Part shown: positions 6,379-14,876 of the stretch, piece after piece | Layout of the letters: each line of letters begins with the position of its first letter | How positions within the stretch are numbered: position 1 is the first letter of the stretch | Source: Caulobacter segnis ATCC 21756 | GTDB taxonomy: Bacteria > Pseudomonadota > Alphaproteobacteria > Caulobacterales > Caulobacteraceae | NCBI RefSeq assembly: GCF_000092285.1 | Contig: NC_014100.1 | Span: 1,488,001-1,552,000 of the forward strand | Length of the DNA stretch: 64,000 bases | Reading direction: 5' to 3' | Notes under the pieces: generated by a model | What the model saw: the letters and a program-made list of their open reading frames with translations, nothing else | The model's database searches: none | What the model was told of the DNA's origin: nothing | Made by a program: the position numbers and the translations under genes

Positions 6379-8954
6379 GACATGGCCTCGGCGATCAGGT
6401 CCTCTTCGGCCTCGGCCAGGATCATCTCGCCGGCGGCGTCGCCCGGCGCGCGCTCGCGGCCGATCTCCAGCATGATCGGCACCGCGAAGGGCGAGACGCG
6501 GTCCAGCGTCACGTGGCGGATCCTGCCCCGCACGCGCGAGAGCATGTCGCCCAGGCGGGCGATGTCCAGCATGCCCGTGGCCGCGTCGTGGCGGGCGCAG
6601 CGCAGCATGAGGTGGTCGGGTTGGTGTTTGCGCAGCACGTCGTAGATCAGATCCGTGGAAAAGGTCACTTGCCGCCCGGACTTCTCCGCGCCGGGATGGC
6701 GGCGCTCGATCAGGCCGGCGATCAGCGCGCAGTGCTTGAAGGCCCGCTTCATCATGAAGCTCTCGTCCAGCCAAGCCTCGAGGTCGTCGCCCAGCATGTC
6801 CTGGGCGAACAGCTCGTCGAGATCGAGGCCGTCCATCGGCCGCAGGGACCAGATGTTCAGCGCGTAGTCGTTGCACACGAAGCCCAGCGGCCCGACGCCC
6901 AGCCGATCCAGTCGCCGCGTCAGCAGCATGGCCAGGGTGGTGTGGGCCAGCCGGCCGTCGAACGGGTAGCAGACCAGATGAAACCGCTTCCCGCGCGGGA
7001 AGGTCTCCAGCAGCATCTCGCCTTCGTCGGGAATGGCCGAGCGGATCTTCTGCCAGGCCAGCCACTCCTGGACATCGCCGGGCAGGGCGGTCCATTCGCG
7101 CTCGTCGTGCATCATCTGGCGCACGCGGCTGGCCAGATAGGTCGAGAGCGGGAACTTCGAGCCGCCCCAGCTGGGCATCTTCGGGTCGTCGTTCGGCGCG
7201 GGCGTCACGAAGGCGTCGGCGCCGACCAGGCTGTTGTAGCGCCAGACCTGACCCGCGAAGACGAAGGTGTCGCCGGGCGTCAGCTGCTCGAAATAGCCTT
7301 CCTCGGCCTCGCCGATCTTGCGCCCCCCCATCGGTCTGCGGCCGCCGCCGATGCGGATGCTGATCATGCCTGGCGAGACGATGGCTCCGACGTTCATCCG
7401 GTGCTGCTGGCGGGCCTGGGCGTTGCGGGCGGTCCACAGGCCCTCGGGCGTCTGCACGATGCGGCGGAACTTGTCGTAGGTGCGCAGGGCGTAGCCCCCG
7501 GTCGAGACGAAGTCGACGACGGTCTCGAAGTCTTCCCACGACAGTCCGGCATAGGGCCCGGCCGAGCGGACCTCGTCATACAGGGCGGTCAGCGCGAACG
7601 GCTCCGAGCAGGCGCAGCCCATGACGTGCTGAGCCAGGACATCCAGCGCGCCGAGGCGTGGCGGATCGCCGTCCAGGTGGTTTTCCAGGATGGCGTCGGC
7701 GGCGGCGCGGCACTCCAGCATCTCGAAGCGGCTGGCGGGCACGAACAGGGCGCGGCTGGGCTCGTCCAGGCGGTGGTTGGCGCGGCCGATCCGCTGGACC
7801 ATCCGCGAGGCCCCCTTGGGCGCGGCCAGCTGGATGACGAGGTCGACGTCGCCCCAGTCGATGCCCATGTCCAGGGTCGAGGTGCAGACCACGGCGCGCA
7901 GCTCGCCGCGCGCCATGGCCGCCTCGACCTTGCGGCGCTGCTCGGCCGAGAGGCTGCCGTGGTGCAGGGCGATCGGCAGATCGTCCTCGTTCAGCTCCCA
8001 CAGGCGCTGGAACGCGAACTCGGCCTGGAAGCGGGTGTTGACGAAGACCAGCGCCGTCTTCGACGACTTGATGATCTCGTAGACCTCGGCCATGGCGTGC
8101 TCGGCGGTATGGCCGGCCCACGGGACGCGGCCGCCGGAGACCAGGACTTCGACCACCGGCTGCGCGCCGCCGGAGCCGAGGACGAGGTCGATGTCGGGTT
8201 CGGAGATCCTCCCCCGCGAGCGGGGGAGGTGGCCCGGAGGGTCGGAGGGGGCGAGCTGGAGCTCGGCCGTGCTGGCCCCCTCCGTCGGCTCCGCCGACAC
8301 CTCCCCCGCTCGCGAGGGAGGATCTTCTGCTCGGTTCGTCCCCAACCACTTCCGCACCAAGTCCGGATCGTCGACCGTCGCCGACAGCCCCACCCGCCGC
8401 AGGCGCGGTGCGAACCTCTGCAGCCGCGCCAGGCCCAGCGCCAAGAGGTCGCCGCGCTTGGACGGCCAGATGGCGTGGGCCTCGTCGATGATCACGCAGG
8501 AGAGGTCGGCGAAGTACTCGCGCGCGCCCTCCCAGGCGCAGAACAACGCCAGCTGCTCGGGCGTCGTCAGCAGGATGTCCGGCGGCCGGACGCGCTGGCG
8601 GGCCTTGCGCGCTTCGCCGGTGTCGCCGGTGCGGCTCTCGGCCACGATCGGCAGGCCCATCTCGCGGATGGGGGTGAGGAGGTTGCGCTCGACGTCGACG
8701 GCCAGCGCCTTCAGCGGCGAGATGTAGAGGGTGTGGACGCCGGCCGGCGCGTTGCGCGGCGGGCGTTCGGCCAGCTCGATCAGGCTGGGCAGGAAGCCGG
8801 CCAGGGTCTTGCCGCCCCCCGTCGGCGCGATCAGCAGCGCCCCGCGCCCCTCACGCGCCTTCTCCAGCATGGCCAGCTGGTGGGCGCGCGGGCTCCAGCC
8901 ACGATCGGCGAACCATTGCTGGAAGCGAGGGGGAAGGGCGTCAGCCGCGAGCAT
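6375..8954 (-). CDS. Lhr-family, ligase-associated DEXH-box DNA helicase
   Basis: Superfamily 2 helicase of 859 residues. Motif I (APTGGGKT) lies near residue 42, motif II (DEAH in VIIDEAHAIW) near 155, motif III LSATV just before residue 200, and the RecA2 motif VIQRIGRANH-like (MVQRIGRANHRLDEP) in the second half. The C-terminal Lhr-core region follows (RIGGGRRPMGGRKIGEAEEGYF). Lhr helicases translocate 3'-5' and belong to a mycobacterial/proteobacterial repair set with PdeM, exonuclease and ligase. Residues ~211-250 are unusual: Pro/Arg/Ser-rich sequence encoded by a 120-bp palindromic repeat inserted in frame (8205-8324), between motif III and domain 2. Divergent from dinG with 58 bases between starts; stop overlaps pdeM. 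Confidence 0.9.
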   Translation of the reverse strand: MLAADALPPRFQQWFADRGWSPRAHQLAMLEKAREGRGALLIAPTGGGKTLAGFLPSLIELAERPPRNAPAGVHTLYISPLKALAVDVERNLLTPIREMGLPIVAESRTGDTGEARKARQRVRPPDILLTTPEQLALFCAWEGAREYFADLSCVIIDEAHAIWPSKRGDLLALGLARLQRFAPRLRRVGLSATVDDPDLVRKWLGTNRAEDPPSRAGEVSAEPTEGASTAELQLAPSDPPGHLPRSRGRISEPDIDLVLGSGGAQPVVEVLVSGGRVPWAGHTAEHAMAEVYEIIKSSKTALVFVNTRFQAEFAFQRLWELNEDDLPIALHHGSLSAEQRRKVEAAMARGELRAVVCTSTLDMGIDWGDVDLVIQLAAPKGASRMVQRIGRANHRLDEPSRALFVPASRFEMLECRAAADAILENHLDGDPPRLGALDVLAQHVMGCACSEPFALTALYDEVRSAGPYAGLSWEDFETVVDFVSTGGYALRTYDKFRRIVQTPEGLWTARNAQARQQHRMNVGAIVSPGMISIRIGGGRRPMGGRKIGEAEEGYFEQLTPGDTFVFAGQVWRYNSLVGADAFVTPAPNDDPKMPSWGGSKFPLSTYLASRVRQMMHDEREWTALPGDVQEWLAWQKIRSAIPDEGEMLLETFPRGKRFHLVCYPFDGRLAHTTLAMLLTRRLDRLGVGPLGFVCNDYALNIWSLRPMDGLDLDELFAQDMLGDDLEAWLDESFMMKRAFKHCALIAGLIERRHPGAEKSGRQVTFSTDLIYDVLRKHQPDHLMLRCARHDAATGMLDIARLGDMLSRVRGRIRHVTLDRVSPFAVPIMLEIGRERAPGDAAGEMILAEAEEDLIAEAMS
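8205..8324. repeat. Palindromic repeat element, family A, inserted in frame in the helicase gene
   Basis: The ends are inverted copies: GATCCTCCCCC at the left and GGGAGGATC at the right. Each end also contains its own hairpin (CCTCCCCC GCGAG CGGGGGAGG; CACCTCCCCC...GGGAGG). An internal stretch CCCTCCGTCGGCTCCGCCGA matches the second copy at 52061-52173. The span measured between GATC ends is 120 bp (40 codons), preserving the helicase frame. The encoded peptide begins DPPSRAGEVSAEPTEG and is unlike helicase sequence. It resembles, in principle, the Rickettsia palindromic elements found inside genes. Confidence 0.8.
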
Positions 8955-9012
8955 TCATGCCCATATAGCATGTTCCCTTTCTGTTTCACCCGGCTTTTGC
9001 TAACAGACTCAC

Positions 9013-11868
9013 GTGACCGCTTCCCCGCCGACTCTGGACCTGGCTCCGGCCCTGGTCGTCCTGCCCGGACCGCGCGCCGGCGTGGCCGACGGCGGCGGCG
9101 AAGGCCGGATGCTGCGCGCGCCGGACGCTCGCGACCTGTTCGAGCACGGGCCAGTTCTGGTCGCTCACGGGGCGATGACCGCGCGGCGCTTGAACCTTTC
9201 GCCCCCATCGCGCTCGCACCGCCTGTTCGACGTGTTGGAGCTGCACGCCTTCGTCCGGCCCGGCGCCTTCTGCGCGCCTTCGGCGGTCGGCCTCGCCACA
9301 GCGCTGGGCTTGCCCGAGCCCCATGGCGCGGCCCAGCAGGCCCAGAGCCTGCGCGAGAGCGCCGACGCTCTGCTGCGCGAGCTGGCCCTGACGCCGGTTC
9401 CGTCGCGCGAAGAGGCCCTTGCCGTCGCCGAGACCCTGGCCAAGGCCGGGTGGTCGTGGGGACCCGCCGCGATCGGCGCCTTGCGCTCGGTTCCGGTCGG
9501 CAACCAGTTCCGGGGCTCGGGCCTCGATGTCTGGGCGAGGCTGGCCGAGTGGGAGGATCAGGCTCCGCCCGGCGAGGCTGGGTCTAGGCCAATCGACCCC
9601 GAACGCGCGGGACAGCGCCTGACCGAGCTTCTGCAACGCTCGGGCCTGGAGGAGATCCGCGAAGCTCAGGCCACCTTCGCCAAGGAGGCGTCCTACGCCT
9701 TCCAGCCACGCGAGCGGGAAGGCGAGCCGCGCATGATGCTGGCCGAGGCCGGCACGGGCGTTGGCAAGACGCTCGGCTACCTTGCGCCCGCCTCGCTGTG
9801 GGCCGAGGCCAATGGTCCCTCGGTGTGGGTCAGCACCTACACCCGCGCCCTGCAGCGCCAGATCGAGCGCGAGAGCCGATCGATCTATCCCGACCCCAAG
9901 GAGCGCGCCAAGAAGGCGGTGGTCCGCAAGGGGCGCGAGAACTACCTGTGCCTGCTGAACTTCCAGGAGCAGATCAACGGCGCCCAGCTAGGCAATGGCG
10001 ACCTGATCGGCCTCGCTCTGACCGCGCGCTGGGCGCGGGCGACGCGCGACGGCGACATGACTGGCGGCGACTTCCCAGCCTGGCTGCCGACGCTCTCGGC
10101 CGTGCCCCCGTCGGCCCAGGCCAGCCCGGCCAACCTGGTCGACCGGCGGGGCGAGTGCATCCACGCCGGCTGCCAGCACTATCGCATCTGCTTCATCGAG
10201 AAGGCCGTGCGGGCGTCCAAGCGCGCCGACATCGTCATCGCCAACCACGCGCTTGTCCTGACCCAGGCCGCCTTCGACGGGGCGCGTACGGCGCGAGGGC
10301 TGAAAGGCGACAACGAGACCACCAGCCTCAAGCGCATCGTCTTCGACGAGGGCCACCACCTGTTCGAGGCCGCCGACAGCGCTTTTTCCGCCGCCTTGTC
10401 GGGCGCGGAAGCGGCGGAGCTGCGCCGCTGGATCCGAGGGCCCGAGGGACGCGGCCGGCGGGGCAGGGGTCTCGAGGCCCGCCTGCTCGATATCCTGGGC
10501 GACCGCGAAGGCGCGCGGCAGGCGATGAGCCATGCGATCCACGCCGCCGCCGCCTTGCCGGGCGAAGGCTGGTCGGGCCGCGTCGCGCCGCCGGACGGCC
10601 AGATCAATCCGATCGGTCCGATCGAGAACTTCCTGGTCGCTGTCATCGAACAACTCCGCGCCCGCACCAGCGAGCGGGGCGGGGCGGAGCTTGGCCTGCA
10701 GTGCGACGCTCGCCCGCCGATCGACCTGGTCCGCGAGCGCGCGCCCGAGGCCGCCAAGGCCCTGGCCTCGATCGAGGCGCCGCTATTGGCCCTGGCCCGC
10801 GCGCTGGAGGACGTGCTGGACGAGGAGGCCGAGCATCTCGCGCCGTCTGAACGCGCCCGCATCGAAGGCGCGCTGCGAGGCCTGGACCGTCGCGCCCGCA
10901 TGACCCTGCCGGCCTGGCGCTCGATCCTGAAGGCGCTTGAGGAAGATGACGTCGATCCCGGCGAGACGGACCCCGACTTCGTCGACTGGTTCGAGGCGAC
11001 CTTCCTCTACGGGCGCGTCGTCGACGCCGCCTGCCGCCGCCACTGGGTGGACCCGACCGAGCCGTTGCGTGCGGCGGTGCTGTCGCCGGCGCATGGGGTG
11101 CTGGTGACCAGCGCCACCCTGGTCGACCCGGCGCTGGAGGACCCGTTCGCCCTGGCCGAGATGCGCACGGGCGCCGCCCGCCTGCCGTCCGCGCCGAAGG
11201 TGCTGCGACTGGTCTCGCCGTTCGACTACGAGAACCATGCGCGGGCCTATGTCGTCACCGACGTGAACAAGGAGGATCCGCGTCAGGTCTCGGCGGCGAT
11301 GCGCGAGCTGTTCCTGGCGGCCGGCGGCGGCGGGCTTGGCCTGTTCACCGCCATCCGCCGCCTGAAAGCCGTGCACGAGCGGATCGCCGCGCCGCTGGCC
11401 GACAACGGCCTGGCGCTCTACGCCCAGCACGTCGATCCGCTGGAGGTCGGGGCGCTGGTCGACATCTTCCGGGCCGAGGAGGACGCCTGTCTGCTGGGCA
11501 CCGACGCCATCCGCGACGGCGTGGACGTGCCGGGACGGTCGTTGCGCCTGTTGGTCTTCGACCGCGTGCCCTGGCCGCGTCCCGACGTGCTGCACAAGGC
11601 GCGCCGCCTGCGCTTCGGCGGCAAGGGCTATGACGACGCCGTGGCGCGGGCGCGGATCAGCCAGGCGTTCGGCCGCCTGATCCGTCGCGCCGACGATCGC
11701 GGAGTCTTCGTGATGCTCGACGCCGCCGCCCCGACGCGATTGTTCTCCAGCCTGCCGGACGGCGTGAAGATCGAGCGGGTCGGACTGGTCGAGGCGATCG
11801 AGGCGACGGCGGCGTTCCTGGCCAAGAAGGATCGAGACGGACAGACCGACGATTTGGCGGCTTCCTGA
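9013..11868 (+). CDS. DinG/XPD-like ATP-dependent Fe-S DNA helicase
   Basis: A 951-residue superfamily 2 helicase. Walker A is AEAGTGVGKTLGYL (near residue 247). The four Fe-S ligands appear as ENYLC and then RGECIHAGCQHYRIC. NHALV and the DEGHH Walker B box follow. The C-terminal helicase_C_2 region has GGGLGLFTAIRRL, LLGTDAIRDGVDVPG and LVFDRVPWPRP, ending with an arginine-finger-type QAFGRLIRR. DinG-type enzymes unwind damage- or R-loop-type substrates 5'-3'. The first ~200 residues are a lineage-typical N-terminal extension. The GTG at 9013 is the start; the promoter must lie in the short divergent gap with the Lhr-like gene. Not an operon member. Confidence 0.88.
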   Translation: MTASPPTLDLAPALVVLPGPRAGVADGGGEGRMLRAPDARDLFEHGPVLVAHGAMTARRLNLSPPSRSHRLFDVLELHAFVRPGAFCAPSAVGLATALGLPEPHGAAQQAQSLRESADALLRELALTPVPSREEALAVAETLAKAGWSWGPAAIGALRSVPVGNQFRGSGLDVWARLAEWEDQAPPGEAGSRPIDPERAGQRLTELLQRSGLEEIREAQATFAKEASYAFQPREREGEPRMMLAEAGTGVGKTLGYLAPASLWAEANGPSVWVSTYTRALQRQIERESRSIYPDPKERAKKAVVRKGRENYLCLLNFQEQINGAQLGNGDLIGLALTARWARATRDGDMTGGDFPAWLPTLSAVPPSAQASPANLVDRRGECIHAGCQHYRICFIEKAVRASKRADIVIANHALVLTQAAFDGARTARGLKGDNETTSLKRIVFDEGHHLFEAADSAFSAALSGAEAAELRRWIRGPEGRGRRGRGLEARLLDILGDREGARQAMSHAIHAAAALPGEGWSGRVAPPDGQINPIGPIENFLVAVIEQLRARTSERGGAELGLQCDARPPIDLVRERAPEAAKALASIEAPLLALARALEDVLDEEAEHLAPSERARIEGALRGLDRRARMTLPAWRSILKALEEDDVDPGETDPDFVDWFEATFLYGRVVDAACRRHWVDPTEPLRAAVLSPAHGVLVTSATLVDPALEDPFALAEMRTGAARLPSAPKVLRLVSPFDYENHARAYVVTDVNKEDPRQVSAAMRELFLAAGGGGLGLFTAIRRLKAVHERIAAPLADNGLALYAQHVDPLEVGALVDIFRAEEDACLLGTDAIRDGVDVPGRSLRLLVFDRVPWPRPDVLHKARRLRFGGKGYDDAVARARISQAFGRLIRRADDRGVFVMLDAAAPTRLFSSLPDGVKIERVGLVEAIEATAAFLAKKDRDGQTDDLAAS

Positions 11869-11944
11869 CTTAAAGCCGTCGAATTTCTGCAATGGGGACG
11901 TCCTAAAACTCGGTCATGGGGAGAGCCAGTACAGGAGCGTACCG

Positions 11945-12205
11945 ATGACCCGCCATGCCGACCCCGCGATCGATGAAGCCGCCACGCCCTCGCGCGCCCG
12001 CTCGGCGCGCGCTCTCGTCCAGGCGGTTCGCTGGCGCACCGGGCTGTCGCAGGCCGACTTCGCGGCCGTCTTCCGCATCGACCTCACCCTGCTGCAGGAC
12101 CTGGAGCACGGCGAGGCCCGACTGGATCCGGCGCTGGCGGCGTACCTGCGCGTCATAGACCACGCGCCGGAGGTCGTTCGGGCCGCCTTGGGCCGCGCCT
12201 CCTAG
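11945..12205 (+). CDS. Small helix-turn-helix DNA-binding protein
   Basis: An 86-residue protein with an XRE/HigA-like helix-turn-helix at residues ~28-70: RWRTGLSQADFAAVFRIDLTLLQDLEHGEARLDPALAAYLRVID. It resembles antitoxin-type HTH proteins, but no toxin gene is adjacent on either side. AGGAG sits ~7 bases before the ATG (11935-11939). It may be a stand-alone regulator. The target is unknown; the HTH assignment is good. Confidence 0.75.
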   Translation: MTRHADPAIDEAATPSRARSARALVQAVRWRTGLSQADFAAVFRIDLTLLQDLEHGEARLDPALAAYLRVIDHAPEVVRAALGRAS

Positions 12206-12269
12206 TCTGGACCTCGCCACCCATCCGTTCTTCCCGCCCGTCCGTATCGGATGGGAAGTGGAGCGGTTT

Positions 12270-12848
12270 ATGCGGCGTTGGATTTTGTTCGTCTTGGCGA
12301 GCTGGGTGGTGTCCGCGGCCAGTGCGAACGCCTTCGAGCTGACGCCGAAGGCCAACGCGGCGCTCAAGCGCGGCGAAGCCTATGCCGAGGTGACTCCGGA
12401 CGCCGATGGCGTCTCCGGCCACGTGCGAGCGGTCATCGACATCGACGCCCCCGTGCAGCGCGTTTGGCGGACGATGACCGACTGCGCGGCCGCCAAGGCC
12501 ATGATCTCGACCTTGACCGGCTGCCGGGTGGTGGAGGGCGAGCAAGCGCGTGGCTGGGACATCCGCGAACACATCACGCGCCGGAATCTGGTCTTTCCCA
12601 GCATGCGCATCGTGTTCCGCTCCGACTATGAGCCCTACAATCTGATCCGGTTCCGGTTGGTCGAAGGCGACCTGAAGGTCCAGCAGGGCGAATGGCGGCT
12701 GCAGGCGCTGGACGGCGGCCGCCGGACCCGCGTCTTCTACGAGAACAGGCTCGCCGTAGACTGGCCCGTGCCCAAGGCCTTGATGCGCGAGGCCCTTCGC
12801 CGTGACACGCCTAAGGTGCTGATGAACCTTCGCCGCGTCTGCGAGTAG
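12270..12848 (+). CDS. Exported SRPBCC (START-like) protein
   Basis: A 192-residue protein with a signal peptide (MRRWILFVLASWVVSAASANA, cleavage before FELTP), so probably periplasmic. The mature part matches the polyketide cyclase/START-like fold: GHVRAVIDIDAPVQRVWRTMTD near residues 45-65, then WDIREHI, EPYNLIRFRLVEGD and RTRVFYENRLAVDWPVP. Such proteins bind hydrophobic ligands; ligand unknown. The ATG at 12270 is preferred over the GTG at 12258 because it gives a compact signal peptide. A terminator-like hairpin lies 160 bases downstream. Confidence 0.75.
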   Translation: MRRWILFVLASWVVSAASANAFELTPKANAALKRGEAYAEVTPDADGVSGHVRAVIDIDAPVQRVWRTMTDCAAAKAMISTLTGCRVVEGEQARGWDIREHITRRNLVFPSMRIVFRSDYEPYNLIRFRLVEGDLKVQQGEWRLQALDGGRRTRVFYENRLAVDWPVPKALMREALRRDTPKVLMNLRRVCE

Positions 12849-12986
12849 CCGACCAATCCGTGTTCGCGGGATCTGTCATAGGCCCGACTGCGACAGCGGG
12901 ACGCGTTGTCCCTCGGCCCGTCTTCGGCGATTAGCTGGGACGAGGTTTGAGGCGAGACCGCGCCCGGTGCGGCGGCGATCGACGCC

Positions 12987-13041
12987 GTCCTGTTGGGGAA
13001 CAGGACGACGCCCCTGGATCCCCTGGATCCGGGGGCGTTTT
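12987..13041 (+). terminator. Stable hairpin followed by terminator-like hairpin and T-run
   Basis: GTCCTGTT GGGG AACAGGAC (12987-13006) is a perfect 8-bp stem. It is followed by CGCCCC.GGATCC pairing with GGATCC.GGGGGCG and then TTTT (about 13009-13041). Orientation suits transcripts from the SRPBCC gene, or a separate small RNA in its 3' region. It abuts the 3' end of the convergent racemase gene. Confidence 0.55.
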
Positions 13042-13718
13042 CACATCGCTTCATGGCCGAGGCACACCGCGACGCAGCGCTGGGCGAGGGCCTCGGTGGC
13101 GTCAAGGAACGGGACCGACAGGTCGGCGGCGGTTAGCACAAGCGGCACCTCGGTGCAGCCGGCCACCACGCTCTCGGCGCCCTTGCCCACCAGGCGATGG
13201 GCCAGCGCGGCCATGGTCTCGCGTGACGCGGAGCCCACGTCGCCGTGCTTGATCCGATAGAGCAGGGCCATGAACTCGACCTGTTCGTGGTCGTCGAGCG
13301 TGACGACCTCCAAGCCCATGTGGAAGAAGCAGTCGCGATAGAGCGCGAGCGCCACGCCGGTGCCCAGCACGCCGACCACGGCCGCGCCCTTGGCCTTGGC
13401 GGCTAGGCCGGCCGTTTCCAGCATGTCGACCAAGGGCAGGCCGCTGGCGCGGACCGCGTCGGCGTAGGCGTGCGCGGTGTTGCAGGCGATCGCCAGCACC
13501 TGGGCGCCCGCGTCGCGCAATCCTGTCGCCATGGCGGCCAGGACAGGGGCGGGGTCTTCCTCGCCGACATTGCGGTCCGGGACTTTCGGATTGATGTCCA
13601 CCAGCACGCGCAGGTGATCCTGCTCGCGCTGGACAGGCGTCGCCGACTGCAGCTTGGCCAGGAAATCGAGCGTGGCGGCCGGACCCATGCCGCCCAGGAC
13701 GCCGAGGACCTTGCTCAT
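13041..13718 (-). CDS. Aspartate/glutamate racemase family protein
   Basis: A 225-residue member of the Asp/Glu/hydantoin racemase family. It opens with VLGVLGGMGPAATLDFLAKL and has both catalytic cysteines in conserved settings: IACNTAHAYAD (near residue 80) and VAGCTEVPLVL (near 190). The family interconverts L- and D-amino acids without a cofactor. The gene follows the D-cysteine desulfhydrase gene by 12 bases on the same strand, so the pair is probably one operon acting on D-amino acids. Exact substrate is not deducible from sequence. Confidence 0.87.
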   Translation of the reverse strand: MSKVLGVLGGMGPAATLDFLAKLQSATPVQREQDHLRVLVDINPKVPDRNVGEEDPAPVLAAMATGLRDAGAQVLAIACNTAHAYADAVRASGLPLVDMLETAGLAAKAKGAAVVGVLGTGVALALYRDCFFHMGLEVVTLDDHEQVEFMALLYRIKHGDVGSASRETMAALAHRLVGKGAESVVAGCTEVPLVLTAADLSVPFLDATEALAQRCVAVCLGHEAM

Positions 13719-13730
13719 CGGATGGCTCCT

Positions 13731-14732
13731 CTAGGCCAGCGCCGGTTCCAGCACGCTCTGATAGCCGAACAGGCCCTGCGCGCCGCCGGTATGCAGGAAC
13801 ACGACGCGCTCGCCCTTGAACGCGCCTTTGCGCGCCTGGTCGATCAGACCTTTCATCGCCTTGCCGGAATAGACCGGGTCGAGCAGCAGGCCCTCGGTGC
13901 GCGCGGCCAGGGTCAGGGCGTCGATCACGCCCTGGTCGACCAAGCCATAGCCTTCGCCGACATAGTCGCAGTCGGCCACGACGGCTTCACGCTTGACCCG
14001 GCCTGCCGCGCCGATCGTTTCGGCCGTGGCGACGGCGAGGTTGAAGACGTTCTCTTCCTGCTTCGGCTTGGGCGCCCGGACGCCAAAGCCGAGGATCGGG
14101 ATGTCCACCGAAAGGGCCGCGAAGCCCGCGACCAGGCCGGCGTGGGTGCCGGCGCTGCCGGTGGCGGTGACCAGCCGGTCGATCTTCAGGTCCATCTGAT
14201 CGGCCTGGACGACCAGCTCGCGGGCGCAGTCGACATAGCCGAGCGCGCCGACGGTGTTGGAGCCGCCGCCGGGGATCACGTACGGCTTGCCGCCGCGCTG
14301 GCGGACGCTTTCGGCCGTGCTTTCAAGTTCAGCGACCATGTCGCTGCCGCCGGGGACATGGCGGATGGCCGCGCCCATCAGCTTGTCCAGCAGCACGTTG
14401 CCGTTGCCCGTGTAGTCGGACGCCTTGGAGCCCGTACGCTCCTCCAGGATCACCTCGGTCTTCAGGCCAAAACGCGCGCCGGCCGCGATGGTCTGGCGGA
14501 CGTGATTGGACTGCACCGCGCCCTGGGTGACCAGCGTATCCGCGCCCTGCGCCAGGGCCTCGCCCAGCAGGAACTCCAGCTTGCGGGTCTTGTTGCCGCC
14601 GCCGGCAAGGCCCGTGCAGTCGTCGCGCTTGACCCAGAGGTCGATCCCGAGCGCCGCGCCCAGGCGGGGCAGAGGCTCCAGCGGCGTCGGCAGATGGGCG
14701 AAACGAGCGCGGGGAAAGCGGGCGAGATGCAT
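13731..14732 (-). CDS. dcyD: D-cysteine desulfhydrase (PLP-dependent)
   Basis: A 333-residue fold-type II PLP enzyme of the ACC deaminase/D-cysteine desulfhydrase family, converting D-cysteine to pyruvate, sulfide and ammonia. Seen: [23 protein letters not shown] (the lysine of GGGNKTRK binds PLP), [35 protein letters not shown] (phosphate-binding glycines), [10 protein letters not shown], and [13 protein letters not shown], with FLHTGG near the end. D-cysteine desulfhydrase is preferred over ACC deaminase from overall pattern and partner gene, but both activities occur in the family. First gene of a two-gene unit with a racemase. Confidence 0.85.
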   Translation of the reverse strand: MHLARFPRARFAHLPTPLEPLPRLGAALGIDLWVKRDDCTGLAGGGNKTRKLEFLLGEALAQGADTLVTQGAVQSNHVRQTIAAGARFGLKTEVILEERTGSKASDYTGNGNVLLDKLMGAAIRHVPGGSDMVAELESTAESVRQRGGKPYVIPGGGSNTVGALGYVDCARELVVQADQMDLKIDRLVTATGSAGTHAGLVAGFAALSVDIPILGFGVRAPKPKQEENVFNLAVATAETIGAAGRVKREAVVADCDYVGEGYGLVDQGVIDALTLAARTEGLLLDPVYSGKAMKGLIDQARKGAFKGERVVFLHTGGAQGLFGYQSVLEPALA

Positions 14733-14876
14733 GCGGCGAGGATCCCTCTCGGTGTCGGTCTCCTGTTAGCACGCTTGACGGTCGGCGCGACGATAAGGTG
14801 CGGCCGCGAGGCGACTTTGGTGGTATCCTTCGGCCTTGAGAACCGGCGCTTCAACGACCGGCTCCAGGAGGAAGAC

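Noticed and set aside
6513..9587. Long open frame of 1024 codons on the plus strand across the helicase genes
   Set aside because: Antisense shadow of the Lhr-like gene; no domain, and the opposite strand has all helicase motifs.
11945..12205. Toxin-antitoxin module around the HTH protein
   Set aside because: No small toxin-like gene is adjacent on either strand; neighbours are DinG-like helicase and an SRPBCC protein.
12849..13040. Possible 6S RNA or SRP RNA
   Set aside because: The conserved SRP loop and the 6S central bubble pattern were not found; only a generic structured region is supported.
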